64,000 bases of DNA, taken from assembly GCF_041381155.1 (NCBI RefSeq), contig NC_091137.1:20753655-20817654 (forward strand), written 5' to 3'. This document shows, piece after piece, positions 48,001 through 57,339 of this stretch. Numbering within the stretch: position 1 is the stretch's first letter; every line of letters begins with the position of its first letter. The DNA is from Argopecten irradians (lineage: Eukaryota > Mollusca > Bivalvia > Pectinida > Pectinidae). The translations under genes were made by a program, and so were the position numbers. The notes beneath the pieces were generated by a model that did not search any database, was not told the origin of the DNA, and worked only from the letters and a program-made list of their open reading frames with translations.

Positions 48001-51000
48001 TATTTTTCTTTGTATTCCAATGAAATTCTAGAGATATTTTCATGTTGACTTGTGACGTTTCAGGGATATTTTAAGACTTTCTAAAACTATGACAATTTAG
48101 AGAAATCTTTTTTTTTTATATTTATCTGAGACATGTTTTAAGACTAACCTGTGGCATTCCAGAGAAATATTAATTTTAAGACTTACCAGTGACATTCCAG
48201 AGAAATATTGATTTTAAGACTTACCTGTGACATTCCAGAGAAATATTAATTTTAAAACTTACGTGTGTCATTCCAGAGAAATATTTATTTTAAGACTTAC
48301 CTGTGACATTCCAGAGAAATATTAATTTTAAGACTTACCTGTGACATTCCAGAGAGTGCTCCATGCTGACACCAAACACCTCATTCACAGTGTATTTACT
48401 TTACCCCACCTTGTTACCGGAATCAAATTCAAGCATTCACACTAGTGAAATTGTTCAAAAAGTTAGTAAAAACAGTACATTATCACATATGTAATAAAGC
48501 CAGGAGCATCATTTCACTAACTGAGAATTGTATATTTATAAGCACTTATTACAAACCATGCCAAACAATAGTTTTTTACAAAGTGCATGACATTTTTATT
48601 TATGGTAGCCTTAAGTCAACAATGCCCAATAAAACTCTATTAAATCTATTACTGCTTACCACACCTTAGGGTGTGGATGGGCCAATATGGTCTAAAAATG
48701 TTATAAAAGACTTGAAATAGAAAGCGGGATGAGACTTTACTTCGTTGTATCAGGAATGGTGGGAAGAATTTATCCGTTTACAATCTACAGTTGAGTAAGG
48801 ACTTAATTCAATGTGACCTATCATGGGTGAGAAAGAAAGTCAATGAAAGCAAGACGGCACCCCTAGAACAATTTCTTGTCTGAAACCACTTTATTATTCC
48901 CCACAATAATCTATACTAATTGAACCCCAACTAGTTATTGCGCTTACCTTAACTGCCCCACGAGTGTCGGACAGTACCAGTTTTATCTCATCTCCATCCA
49001 CTTGGCCACGGCCAAACAAGTTTGAGGAGGAAAATACTGATCCATTGGATTAAACCTCATCCTGGACTCGGGATATTGTAGCCAGAAACAATGATGACTT
49101 TCCTTCAACAAGACGTATTGTGTAGCAGAACAGCTGTGTGTAAAAAAGTCAATATGAAGTATTTACTCGAAACACTTGTGGATAAATGTGTTTATTAATG
49201 CATTAAAAAAGTCACAATAGTGCAGGTCAAATTAAACTGGGCCTTCAATTGATGAACCGTACCTCAGACCAACCAAACAGTTACTTGGATATGACAAGTA
49301 TTGGGAAGTATTGGAAATGCTTCAAACAATGGTATTTTGTTCATTCATTATGCTAATCTTTAGAAACAAAAGAAGTGATAATTATCAGAAGAAGTGTTTT
49401 AAAACCTTACCACATCCTGAGGAATGGCTTGATTGCATATCGTCAGACAGCCATTTCTCAGCATCTGAAGAACAAAAACCAAAATTACCATCCAATTACA
49501 TACATCAGCTTGTTGGATTCACATATTGGGATTTGCCGATATATGATTTAATAATAAAATCAGGTTCTTTATTTAATGCAATTAGTCTAAAAAATCTATC
49601 AGTTGAGTGATGAACTCTGAAGGAATTTTATCTGATCTGGCAGTTTTTGAGAGAAAGTGTCAGAGATAGACAACAAGGTCATACAGTTGAATAAAGAAGT
49701 GATTTTTATCTTAGTTACCGTCATATCATCATGTTGTCTCTCCATCGCATCCAACAAACAGGTGATAAGACGCCTGTAAAATACCCAGGAATATGATATA
49801 TATGGCAACTCATACATTTAATTTCCTTCATGTAGAAAATATCAATGATTGCTTCTTGAACTGGATTTTGTGTGTATATAAGTAGAAAAAATATTGAATT
49901 TACCTAAGAAAAATATGCAAAGCAACAAATAGATTAAAATGGAGATAAAATACACTTATTTCAAAATATTTTAGTAAAGAATAGGACAAGGAAACATACA
50001 TTTGAGTTTAATTTTGTTAATTTGCAATGTAAATTACCTTTTTTGTAGATAAGTGATAGATTAAAGCGGAGATAGATTACAATTATATTTTATAACATTT
50101 TAGTCAAGAATAGGACAAGGAAAAATAGATTTGAGTTTTATTTTGTAAATTTGCAATGTAAAATTACCTTTTTTGTAGATAAGTGATATTTTCCTTATGT
50201 TGGTCCCTTCACAATGTAAAACAAGGAAGCACTGGAACAATGAAAGGATGAATAATTACATTAAATCTGGCTTATATAGATTAATGGTTGTATAGAACTT
50301 GAATGTTGATGTTGACTTCAACTATTGACCAATCACCAGCCAGTAAAAAATCATTAATCCTGGTCACAAAGGCACATGTAACTATTCAATGTCTGAGCAA
50401 TAGCATAAACAATCCAAATTGCAAAGTTGCGTGCGGTACCTGGGCGGTTTGATTAACCACCGGCGATCCGTCAATTTTCTATCGCAAAAATCAATGATTA
50501 ATATAAAATTCATCATTGAAATACATTATGTAGATGTTTATGACAAAAACAAAGGGATCTTGGGAAATCTACACATGAAACTGGAGGAAGATCTCTTCAA
50601 TACTTCGTCAGACTTTAACAGCTGACATTTAGGGAGGAACGAGAACTGCATATGAAATTCAAGAAAAATATTGCAAGTAATTTTTCAGATACAACAGTCA
50701 CAAACTTAAAATTCTTACATTCCATGATGGCAACATGTTGACCATGTTGTTTTCACGTTGTAACAAATAAAAAATGCACAATTTATTAAAAATACACACC
50801 TGCCGGAAATTTGGACTTGTTTGTCACATTGGTTTTCCCTCATTCCAAGAAGAATTGCCTAAAACAGGAAAAAAAGGTTGATTTAACTATTTTCCTTCCA
50901 TGGTAATAATATGAATCTTGGCCTCACTCTTCAAGGGAAAACATTTGTAACAATGGAACAACAGTGATGTATGACTTAATCTAAAACCATTATGAAAAGA

Positions 51001-54000
51001 AACATGAGTTTAAAGTAATATTAAAAGTTAATATAAAGATTAAGTTAAAAGTTAATATCAAGTTAAAAGTTAATATTAAGTTAAAAGTAAGATTCTTACC
51101 TCCAAGGCAGCACAGTGATTTTTGACCTCTGAATAACGAAAGATTTTGAAGAGAGAGTTGAGTGACGATGTAAGAGCGTTGTCCCTGTCATAGTAACGCT
51201 GTATAGAGATCAGGACCTGCTCCTCTGTAGCATGGCCGCTCACCTGTCATAAAAAATACGTATTTACAATATGGCCCTGTCATCATAAAAAATACATAGT
51301 ATTTACAATATTGGCCGCTCACACTGTCAACACAAATATATAGTATTTACAATATGGCCGCTCACCTGTCATAACAAATACATAGTATTTACAATATGGC
51401 CGCTCACCTGTCATAACAAATACATAGTATTTACAATATGGCCGCTCACCTGTCATAACAAATACATAGTATTTACAATATGGCCGCTCACCTGTCACCA
51501 CAAATACATAGTATTTACAATATGGCCACTCACCTGTCATAACAAATACATAGTATTTACAATATGGCCGCTCACCTGTCAAAACAATTACACAGTATTT
51601 ACAATATGGCCTCACACCTGAAATAACAAATACATAGTATTTGCAATATGGCCACTCACCTGTCATAACAAATACATAGTATTTACAATATGGGACCACT
51701 CACCTGTCATAGCAATTACACAGTATTTTACAATATGGCCGCTCACCTGTCAATACAATTACAAATTTACATAGATATAACAAATACATAGTATTTACAA
51801 TATGGCTGCTCACCTGTCATAACAAATACATAGTATTTACAATATGACCACTCACCTGTCATAGCAAATACATAGTATTTACAATATGGCCACTCACCTG
51901 TCATAACAAATATATGATATTTACAATATTGCCGCTCAGATGTCATAACAAATACATAGTATTTACAATATGACCGCTCACCTGTCACCACAAATACATA
52001 GTATTTACAATATGGCCGCTCACCTGTCATAACAAATACATAGTATTAACAATATTGCCGCTCACCTGTCATAACAAATACATAGTATTTACAATATGGC
52101 CGCTCAGATGTCATAACAAATACATAGTATTTACAATTGTTTGATTTACTTCTGTATTCAATAGTGATAACATATTTTCTTAGGATATATCATTTTCAAT
52201 GTGTGATATCACAAAAGCTGAGGACATCCATTACGACATCCTCATTAGTCACAACAGACGTTATAGTGCAACCTCACTGAACCATACAGCTGAACACAAC
52301 TATTGTTTTAAGTTTACCTGTTTTTCTGAAAGGATACATTGATTTGAAGTTACCTGTTTAATGTTATTAGCATATGTTTGACTTTTAGATAAAAGGTTAT
52401 ATTATAAAATAACTAAGGTCTATCAATCATCCCTGATTCTTTATTTTAGGAAACATTTGTTTTAAGTTTACCTGTTTTGCTGGAAGGTTTTCTTCATTAC
52501 ACGGATCCCCTCTGCAGTGCAACAGACCAAGAAACTCAAAAATACGTCCGTCAAGTCCTGCTATACAACATTTCTTTTCAGCAACCCTAGGAAAAATACA
52601 TACAAACGTACACTACTAACTAATTTTAGGAATTCTGTTACATCCTGCGATTGTCATCACATCCTGCGAATATCATCTCTGTCACCTTTCTGTAGCACTC
52701 CGCCAAAAAAAGCATTATAAAGCAAAAATAAAAAAGTTCTTGTGATTATATTACATATATAATGCCCTAAAACAGCAAACAAAAGGCACAGTTTAGAGTC
52801 CAATCATCCCTACCAATGGCAACTTTGTCAGAAATTGAATCAATAATATAGAAGATCTCTTGATATAAGCTGAGTTCTATGATGCATAGAGAGACTGAAA
52901 ACTTTTACCACATTTTTTATAAAAATACATGTAAAAAGATGTTTTTATAGAACTATACACCATCATCAGAATAGTCAAAATCAATGATCATGCCTATGGA
53001 CAGTATGTGCCATAGCAGTATTGTTGACAATTAATCTGTTTCACAATGATGTCATGGCAACAATGATTATTATATCAGAACCTACACTTACCTTGTTTGC
53101 TGACCCTTTGATGTTGGCTCCAGTTTGTGTGAAACTGTCTCTTGAGGAATCTTGGGAAGGTCAGTACCAGATAGGTCCAGAGAGGTTAGGTAGGGGAGAC
53201 AACTCATCAGTTTTTTAAGGCATTTCTCTCCATTGTCATAATGTAACACACCATGGTGTTCCATGGCATCACAGGATATATCTAAATGTCTAAACAGAAC
53301 AAAAGGAATATTTAAACATGTCCAAACATCTTACTGTCTTGTGTCTGAATACAACAAACCTGGATGTCTAAAACAAAACATGGGATTATCAAGTATATCT
53401 AAGTGTCTATATATACTATAATGCATAGTTATCAATGTGTCTTTTAAACTAATCCTGTTTTATTATTTAAACATTACAAAGAGAAAATATTTAGTATCTA
53501 ATGAGTGATATCCAATTATCCATTGCTTAATTATGTAGTTTCAGATCAGGTGGTTTTTTAAGAATAGCCACATTGCCCCCCTTTAAAATAAACCCCAGAG
53601 GGGTCAGTCTAAACATCTGTACAATTTTGAATCCCCACCTCATAAGGATACATGCCAATCACATTTGATTAAATCCTGACCAGCAGTTATGAAAAAGAAG
53701 TTGATTTTGCCAAAATGACTGAAGCATGGACAGAAAAACGGACAACAGATATCAGTATGTCATATACATGTAGGTTTAGCTTGGACCTTTGTACCAGGTG
53801 AGCTAATAAGTGTCCAAACATATCATGGTATACAAAATATAAATAATGCTTACATAAAATAACACATATCCATACCATTTTGTATATATATCAAAGTCAA
53901 AACTCAGTTTCCACCTGGCAATATTCACTATGATCATTAGTTATTAGACAAAGACTCTAATAGGATATTGATATTGAGATTCAGACCTCATGACACTGTA

Positions 54001-54856
54001 AAAAAAGACTCAAACTTAATAAGCGAAAAAAAAAAAGTTTTCTCACCTCAGATTTTTACATTTACAGACATGTTCTAAAACTTGCTCCAATTCATCTGGC
54101 ATGAGCATAATTTGACTTAGATTAAGCCACATGAGGTTGTGAAGATTTTGTAAACTTTGTAGTTGTACAATATCTAGGAGGCACCGCGAGAGATCCAGGT
54201 GGGTCAGTCTGTTCAGGGGGTTTAGTAGTATCTGTAGATTACAACTCTGATGAGATTCCTTAAAAAAACAGTCACGTAGGGACAGGATTCGTAGGTTTGG
54301 AGTATTAATGAAAAAATCTTTTCCAAATTGTTTTTCTCCTACATTGTTGATCTGTGGGTTTTCAAGCATGTCTGCAATAAGCCCAGTAAAAGTTAAATCT
54401 GTCATTGACTCTTGAGGGTTATTCTCATATTTCAGAATCCTCAAAGTCCGAGAGAGTTTGTTTATACACTCTACAGTGTTTTTTGACAAAACTGTATCGG
54501 TGAGAATCAACTCTTGGAGTGGATGGTCAGTGACAATGTCCATTTCTGTTTCGCCTAGCACACATCTTGACAGGTCAATTCGCGTGAGTCTGGTCAATGA
54601 AGTGTCCCTGAATAAACTGATCCATTTTAAGTCCAATACATCATCCTTCTGAAGAGCTGTTACCAGTCGATCCACCACACCAGGTAAAATATCAGCTCCG
54701 GGTCTCACTGATAATTTCCCATCTGGATCTTCGACACAAAAAGTTTCTTGGTTCTGGGCACAGACTCCCAGACATATGTTCTCCAATGTGTCTGGTCTGT
54801 TACTAGGCCAAGCATTAGTCATGCTTGCTTAGGCAGGACACACTTGGCCCCAATCA
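44909..54856 (-). CDS. zer1: ZER1-like CUL2 ubiquitin-ligase substrate receptor (3' end missing)
   Basis: Fourteen exons, with GT/AG borders that I could place, give about 680 residues colinear with ZER1 of the ZYG11/ZER1 family: an N-terminal BC/VHL-box-like segment (TLENICLGV), leucine-rich repeats (LTRLTRIDLS, LNRLTHLDLS, LTSLDLSGT) and then armadillo-type repeats. ZER1 joins CUL2-Elongin B/C and recognises N-terminal glycine degrons in cytosol and nucleus. Pocket motifs of the family are kept: LWNVTDE (Trp, Asn, Asp) and GNIAEVK (Asn, Glu). ZER1-type words such as EVKFLRPKLM, DGIEVSYNAAG and NINYR favour ZER1 over ZYG11. Coding exons: 54047-54822, 53092-53289, 52472-52586, 51100-51243, 50800-50858, 50168-50231, 49719-49773, 49411-49464, 48948-49133 (doubtful), 48339-48379, 45982-46052, 45824-45871, 45309-45376, 44909-45097. 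The last 80 or so residues are absent. Exon 6 has one extra base and exon 9 does not read cleanly, so errors or a decayed copy are possible. Confidence 0.88.
45309..45376 (-). CDS. zer1: zer1 exon 13
   Basis: Encodes GNIAEVKFLRPKLM and then DPEYITMF. It enters in phase 0 and leaves in phase 2, with acceptor TTTTACAG and donor GTAATT. The NIAE motif holds the Asn and Glu that line the glycine pocket in this family. Confidence 0.87.
45650..45790. repeat. Nested small inverted repeats in a zer1 intron
   Basis: Nested complementary words (TAAGTCTAAA with TTTAGACTTA, GCCAAT with ATTGGC, ATCATGAAA with TTTCATGAT) give a compact hairpin of about 120 bases, as in very small MITE-like elements. No target-site duplication is clear. 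Confidence 0.35.
45824..45871 (-). CDS. zer1: zer1 exon 12
   Basis: Sixteen codons, RFVDKPELLRNMMGLM, phase 0 at both ends, with acceptor AATTTCAG and donor GTAAGT. It corresponds to the FPEKQELHRNMLGLL region of vertebrate ZER1. Confidence 0.87.
45982..46052 (-). CDS. zer1: zer1 exon 11
   Basis: Completes the split Asp codon of LWNVTD, then reads ETAANCEKFMNNGGMDLF and KDCLQ. It enters in phase 1 and leaves in phase 0, with acceptor AATTGTAG and donor GTGAGA. This is the DETPDNCEMF region of ZER1. Confidence 0.88.
46265..46760. repeat. 32-bp minisatellite, about 15 copies, in zer1 intron 10
   Basis: The unit is close to ACTTAACTGTGCCATTCCAG plus AGAGATATCTAG, very homogeneous from 46290 to 46745. 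On the minus strand it is a copy of the end of zer1 exon 10 and its donor (CTGGAATGTCACAG|GTAAGTC), but reads CAGTTAAGTC, so the donor GT is lost in these units. An inserted element (46761-47581) splits it from its diverged continuation. Confidence 0.9.
46761..47581. mobile_element. Non-autonomous DNA transposon, 821 bp, Harbinger-like ends
   Basis: The left end GGGCTGTTCCAGCAAAACAT is mirrored by the right end (reverse complement GGGCTTTGCCAGCAAAACAT), giving terminal inverted repeats of about 22 bp. It is flanked by TTA at 46758-46760 and 47582-47584, a 3-bp target duplication typical of PIF/Harbinger. It interrupts the 32-bp minisatellite, so it is younger than the array. The interior has no transposase and only a 60-codon chance frame near 47250. 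The superfamily call rests on the duplication length and the GGGC ends. Confidence 0.72.
47582..48334. repeat. Exon-proximal minisatellite, 32-38-bp units, in zer1 intron 10
   Basis: Diverged 32-bp units (47582-48000) pass into about six 38-bp units (48120-48334) close to AGACTTACCTGTGACATTCC plus AGAGAAATATTAATTTTA. On the minus strand most of these carry CTGGAATGTCACAG|GTAAGTC, identical to the real exon 10 donor and its last 14 exonic bases. The array touches the genuine donor at 48338. Confidence 0.88.
48339..48379 (-). CDS. zer1: zer1 exon 10
   Basis: Reads CLVSAWSTLWNVT and one base of the next Asp codon, matching the SWSALWNITDE motif that forms the N-degron pocket. The donor CACAG|GTAAGT is strong. 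The acceptor is uncertain: GAATGAG at 48380 gives the phase needed, and GGTGTCAG at 48366 is a shorter alternative. Neither has a good pyrimidine tract. Confidence 0.65.
48948..49133 (-). CDS. zer1: zer1 exon 9, doubtful (does not read cleanly)
   Basis: Good borders (TTTTTTACACACAG and GTTAAG|GTAAGC) enclose 186 bases at the place where the exon following IPQDV should be. The entry frame starts LFCYTIRLVEGKSS and meets a TAA after 27 codons. A second frame (FNPMDQYFPPQTCLAVAKW) resembles the ZER1 segment NPTRQDESIQRIAVHLC better. Neither frame gives a full match, and the exit phase agrees with exon 10 only in the second frame. Small indels are likely, either in the assembly or in the gene. 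Confidence 0.4.
49411..49464 (-). CDS. zer1: zer1 exon 8
   Basis: Eighteen codons, MLRNGCLTICNQAIPQDV, phase 0 at both ends, with acceptor GTTCTTCAG and donor GTAAGG. It matches QRNCCLTLCNFSIPEEL of ZER1. Confidence 0.88.
49719..49773 (-). CDS. zer1: zer1 exon 7
   Basis: Completes an Arg codon, then RLITCLLDAMERQHDDMT. It enters in phase 2 and leaves in phase 0, with acceptor TTTTACAG and donor GTAACT. It matches RRQVIQVVLNGMESYQE of ZER1. Confidence 0.87.
49885..50167. repeat. About 127-bp tandem duplication seeded at the zer1 exon 6 donor
   Basis: Two close copies and a third diverged one share AGTGATA, GATTAAA, GGAGATA, ATTTTAGTCAAGAATAGGAC and TTGAGTTT. Each ends, on the minus strand, near CACTTATCTACAAAAAAG|GTAA, which is the last stretch of exon 6 plus its donor. 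The duplicate donor lies about 127 bases inside the intron (near 50040). Confidence 0.75.
50168..50231 (-). CDS. zer1: zer1 exon 6, with one extra base
   Basis: The acceptor ATTGTTCCAG opens SASLFYIVK, matching GSAALFYLTNSEYR of ZER1. The exon is 64 bases, but the flanking phases (2 in, 2 out) require a multiple of three. As written it hits a stop. Removing one base of the CCC run near 50204-50206 restores DQHKENITYLQK and the correct exit phase. A homopolymer error is the simplest explanation. Confidence 0.75.
50800..50858 (-). CDS. zer1: zer1 exon 5
   Basis: Reads AILLGMRENQCDKQVQISG plus AG. It enters in phase 0 and leaves in phase 2, with acceptor CCTGTTTTAG and donor GTGTGT. It matches KLVITALKCHKYDRNIQVTG of ZER1. 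Confidence 0.86.
51100..51243 (-). CDS. zer1: zer1 exon 4
   Basis: Forty-eight codons beginning VSGHATEEQVLISIQRYY and ending EVKNHCAALE, phase 0 at both ends. It matches VSGDKNEEQVLNAIEAY of ZER1. The acceptor is ATGACAG directly followed by GTGAGC, so the junction itself reads as an acceptor joined to a donor-like sequence. This border is the seed of the neighbouring array. Confidence 0.9.
51250..52135. repeat. 42-bp minisatellite, about 21 copies, seeded at the zer1 exon 4 acceptor
   Basis: The unit is close to CAAATACATAGTATTTACAA plus TATGGCCGCTCACCTGTCATAA. Its second half equals the exon 4 border (ATGGCCGCTCAC|CTGTCATAA on the plus strand), including the first 12 exonic bases. Because 42 is divisible by three, long open frames appear on the minus strand (TGERPYCKYYVFVM repeated), but these are not genes. 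Unit edges vary by one to four bases. Confidence 0.92.
52472..52586 (-). CDS. zer1: zer1 exon 3
   Basis: Reads VAEKKCCIAGLDGRIFEFLG and then LLHCRGDPCNEENLPAKQ. It enters in phase 2 and leaves in phase 0, with acceptor TTTTTCCTAG and donor GTAAAC. It matches the PLQFLGLFENSLC segment linking the LRRs to the ARM repeats. Confidence 0.86.
53092..53289 (-). CDS. zer1: zer1 exon 2 (LRR)
   Basis: Reads HLDISCDAMEHHG..., then LPYLTSLDLSGTDLPKIP and an ETVSHKLEPTSKGQQT tail, phase 2 at both ends, with acceptor TTCTGTTTAG and donor GTAAGT. HLDIS and SLDLSG are LRR cores placed as in ZER1 (LRHLDIS, LMSLDISG). Confidence 0.9.
54047..54822 (-). CDS. zer1: zer1 exon 1 (start codon, BC-box-like segment and LRRs)
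   Basis: The first ATG after an intronic CCAG at 54857 opens a 258-codon frame: TLENICLGV (BC-box-like), FCVEDPDGKLSVRPGADILP (family N-terminal segment), SLFRDTSLTRLTRIDLS, and LRR cores ILSLRDC, LTHLDLSRC and LMWLNLSQ. It ends CKCKNLR with donor GTGAGA in phase 2. A 34-base 5' UTR follows the acceptor, so at least one upstream non-coding exon is expected. The start fits the length of ZER1 homologues. Confidence 0.9.
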
Positions 54857-55304
54857 CTGGAAACAAAAATCAAAATTATTCTACCAAAATCTATTAATTT
54901 AAAGAGACAATTCACTCAGACTAATTCTTTCACATAACCAAGAAGCAAAATATAGCATAAATGTATTGTTCTATATTTCTTATGAAACATATAACGTAAA
55001 GCATTGACCAATTCCACGACATTGTTAAGTATTTTATTTAATATCACTGAAATATCAAATCGTTGATCAATACGATTAAGCATGTACAATATGGACGCTG
55101 TACCCATACCCGAGCCAAAATAACGCACGTTAAACAAATGAACTGCATAACCACTGAGAAGGTTATAAAATGATGTTTTAGGCAAGACAATTCACCTAAT
55201 AAGGTAAACACACTACTGTCAAAGCAATCTGAGCAGTTTTAGACAAAAGCTGCATTACTCTACGAGCAAGGGACAGGGTTCGGTATACAAGAAGTTCGAC
55301 CACA

Positions 55305-55325
55305 GTGTGTAATGGCGGACAGTGA
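55305..55325 (-). promoter_or_regulatory. Candidate YY1-like promoter site upstream of zer1
   Basis: AATGGCGGAC at 55311-55320 (GTCCGCCATT on the minus strand) resembles the YY1 site found near start sites of many TATA-less metazoan genes. It lies about 490 bases upstream of the zer1 start codon, a suitable place for the first non-coding exon. This is a motif match only. Confidence 0.3.
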
Positions 55326-55329
55326 GCGA

Positions 55330-56950
55330 GTTTGAACATTTCACTCACATGTCACCACCATGGGCTTTTCTGGCATTTCACAGTAAAACCGACTGATCTC
55401 ATTTCCATTAGAACTGGGGGTTTTCCCCAATATATGTACAAATTTTAATGTTCTCTTAGACTGAATTGTCCCTTTAAATGAGTGGATTCTTCCAAAACAC
55501 AGCTAGACTCTATCAAATTCAAGCCAGTCCAAAAATTCCTTCTTTCATAAGCTAAATACTAATCTAGACTGTGTGTACACTGTTATTTTATTTTACTTTT
55601 AAATTTGAGGATCTGTTTTTTTTGTATTAGTTGTATTAGTAAATCTAAATGTTCTGCATGTTTAGTAAAACAGTGCTTTTTTGTCTGTTAAATGTCAATG
55701 TCTTTGGTAAAAGCTACACAATCTACATTACTACCACTTAACAAAGTCCAGTGTTGTGATAAACTAGGAAAGGTTTCCATTTGTAGCTCCATAATAACAT
55801 AGACCTGTAAGTCAATGGTCACAGGTTCCTTCCTGGTTTTTTAACTCTACAGTAATCTCTCCATGCAGTTACATGAAGATCTGTAGGAATAATATGTGTT
55901 AGGGAAAGAAAGCATTTGAAATGAGAGTAAAATGTACTTAGTATATAAGGTTTTCATTGAAAATAGTGTTTATGTAGCAGTTTAATTCACATACTCTTTA
56001 TTTTGCTATTGTTATAACGGAAAAGCATTATGATATGTAAAAGATGTCCGAAATGTCAATGCTTTTATGCCTTTTCCACCTCGATAGTAGCTGTATAGAG
56101 ATAACACTTACTGTAATTGACCAGGCATAAAGAAAAACCAAAACTACACAAAACTGTATAGATTTACAATTATTTCATCTTATTAGCACCTTTTCATTTG
56201 TTCAATTTTTTTAAATGCCCTGGAGGCTCATTGGGTAGAATACGGTAATAGAGATATCTGTATTTTAAATACAGATATCTGACATGTGTGATGCTTATAA
56301 CATCTGCGTTATATCAAATATTACATGAACGTGCAAGCCTTTCATGTGTGAATCATGACGTCATAATATGTCTTACAGGAAAGAAAGCAGATGCATGTTT
56401 ACTTGAACAGATTAATACGCTATGAGCACAAAAAGTGTTAAAGCATGGCTTACTTTTTTAAAGGCTTTTTGTCCACAACTTACAACTGGTTCCTTAATAA
56501 GTGCCCCCTTCTGTTACATTTTTTTAAAAATTACATTGAATACACTATTTAAAACACAGACAATGTATTTTGCTGCTAAAAAGAATTGTCTTTATTTGAA
56601 AATAGATATCTTACTTTATTTTTGAAAATATAATTAAAAAAAAAATAATAATTATAACTGTAAATCTCCTCATAACTTACTCATATACATACCCACAATA
56701 TTTTTTATCTGGTGGTGATAGGCTATACAGTGGTTTTTTTTAGGTACATTTGGGCCCAAATAAAAACCTATTCCCCTCCAGAAATTTTTCTGTGTTTTCC
56801 GAATATTATGTAAATCCCAATTTTCCCAAATAAAGAAAATCTCTCTTAAATATACATGTTTCAAGAAAAAATAAATGTAGTGTTTTCCCAATGCAAAAGG
56901 TACAAGCCCCTGAAATTATCGTGTAAGACAATCTTTGAAATATATTTTTA
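55330..56950. other. Unique AT-rich intergenic stretch, no feature seen
   Basis: I find no conserved frame here. A 14-bp palindrome-like pair (ACAGATATCTG words near 56255-56285) and A/T runs near 56630 are the only structures. Confidence 0.5.
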
Positions 56951-56972
56951 ACAGGAGAGGAGAAAATGTAGC

Positions 56973-57042
56973 GACCAGACTGGGATTCGAACCCAGCACC
57001 TCTGAACACTAGCCGAATGCTCTACCGCTGAGCTACCTGGTC
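56973..57042 (-). tRNA. tRNA-Thr(AGT)-like sequence
   Basis: A 70-base cloverleaf folds on the minus strand. The acceptor stem is GACCAGG with TCTGGTC, the D arm GCTC/GAGC, the anticodon loop CTAGTGT with anticodon AGT after T33, and the T arm CTGGG-TTCGAAT-CCCAG. The anticodon stem has one C-A mismatch. A TTTT follows within about 10 bases. Internal promoter boxes (A-like TAGCTCAGCGG, B-like GGTTCGAATCC) are intact. It could be a working gene or the head of a tRNA-derived SINE. GTAGCG and CGCTAC words on both sides hint at a mobile copy. Confidence 0.55.
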
Positions 57043-57339
57043 ACCGATAATCGACCCAGTCCAATCCCGCTACATATTCATTACTTAGACACATTGTATC
57101 AGCTGCTTATAGGCCTAACACTTGAAATGTGTCGATGATGTCAGACGAGTAGGACAAAATGAGTTTTCGGTAAACATTCCCTGTTAATCAAAAAGATCTC
57201 TCTAAAATTTAAAATTTAAATATCTGCATTTCTTAACAAATAGATCTACAGATCTTATTTGGAATACAAATATCTCTATATAAATACAGATATATGTATC
57301 CATAAAATTAATATATTGTATTTCTCTAGAAATATCTTA

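Noticed and set aside
49311-49610. Plus-strand 99-codon ORF with a hydrophobic start
   Set aside because: It overlaps zer1 exon 8 in antisense, and no features support it independently.
51319-52030. Minus-strand frames with repeated TGERPYCKYY, resembling C2H2 zinc-finger linkers
   Set aside because: They are translations of the 42-bp minisatellite. There is only one Cys per unit and no His pair, so no zinc finger can form, and the array is intronic in zer1.
46265-52135. Regularly spaced repeats that might suggest a CRISPR array
   Set aside because: There are no variable spacers of constant length, the units are contiguous, and they lie in introns of an animal gene.
44909-54822. Assignment of the minus-strand gene to an NLR or other LRR immune receptor, or to ZYG11
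   Set aside because: There is no nucleotide-binding domain. LRRs followed by ARM repeats with LWNVTDE, GNIAEVKFLRPKLM and NINYR fit ZER1 better than ZYG11.
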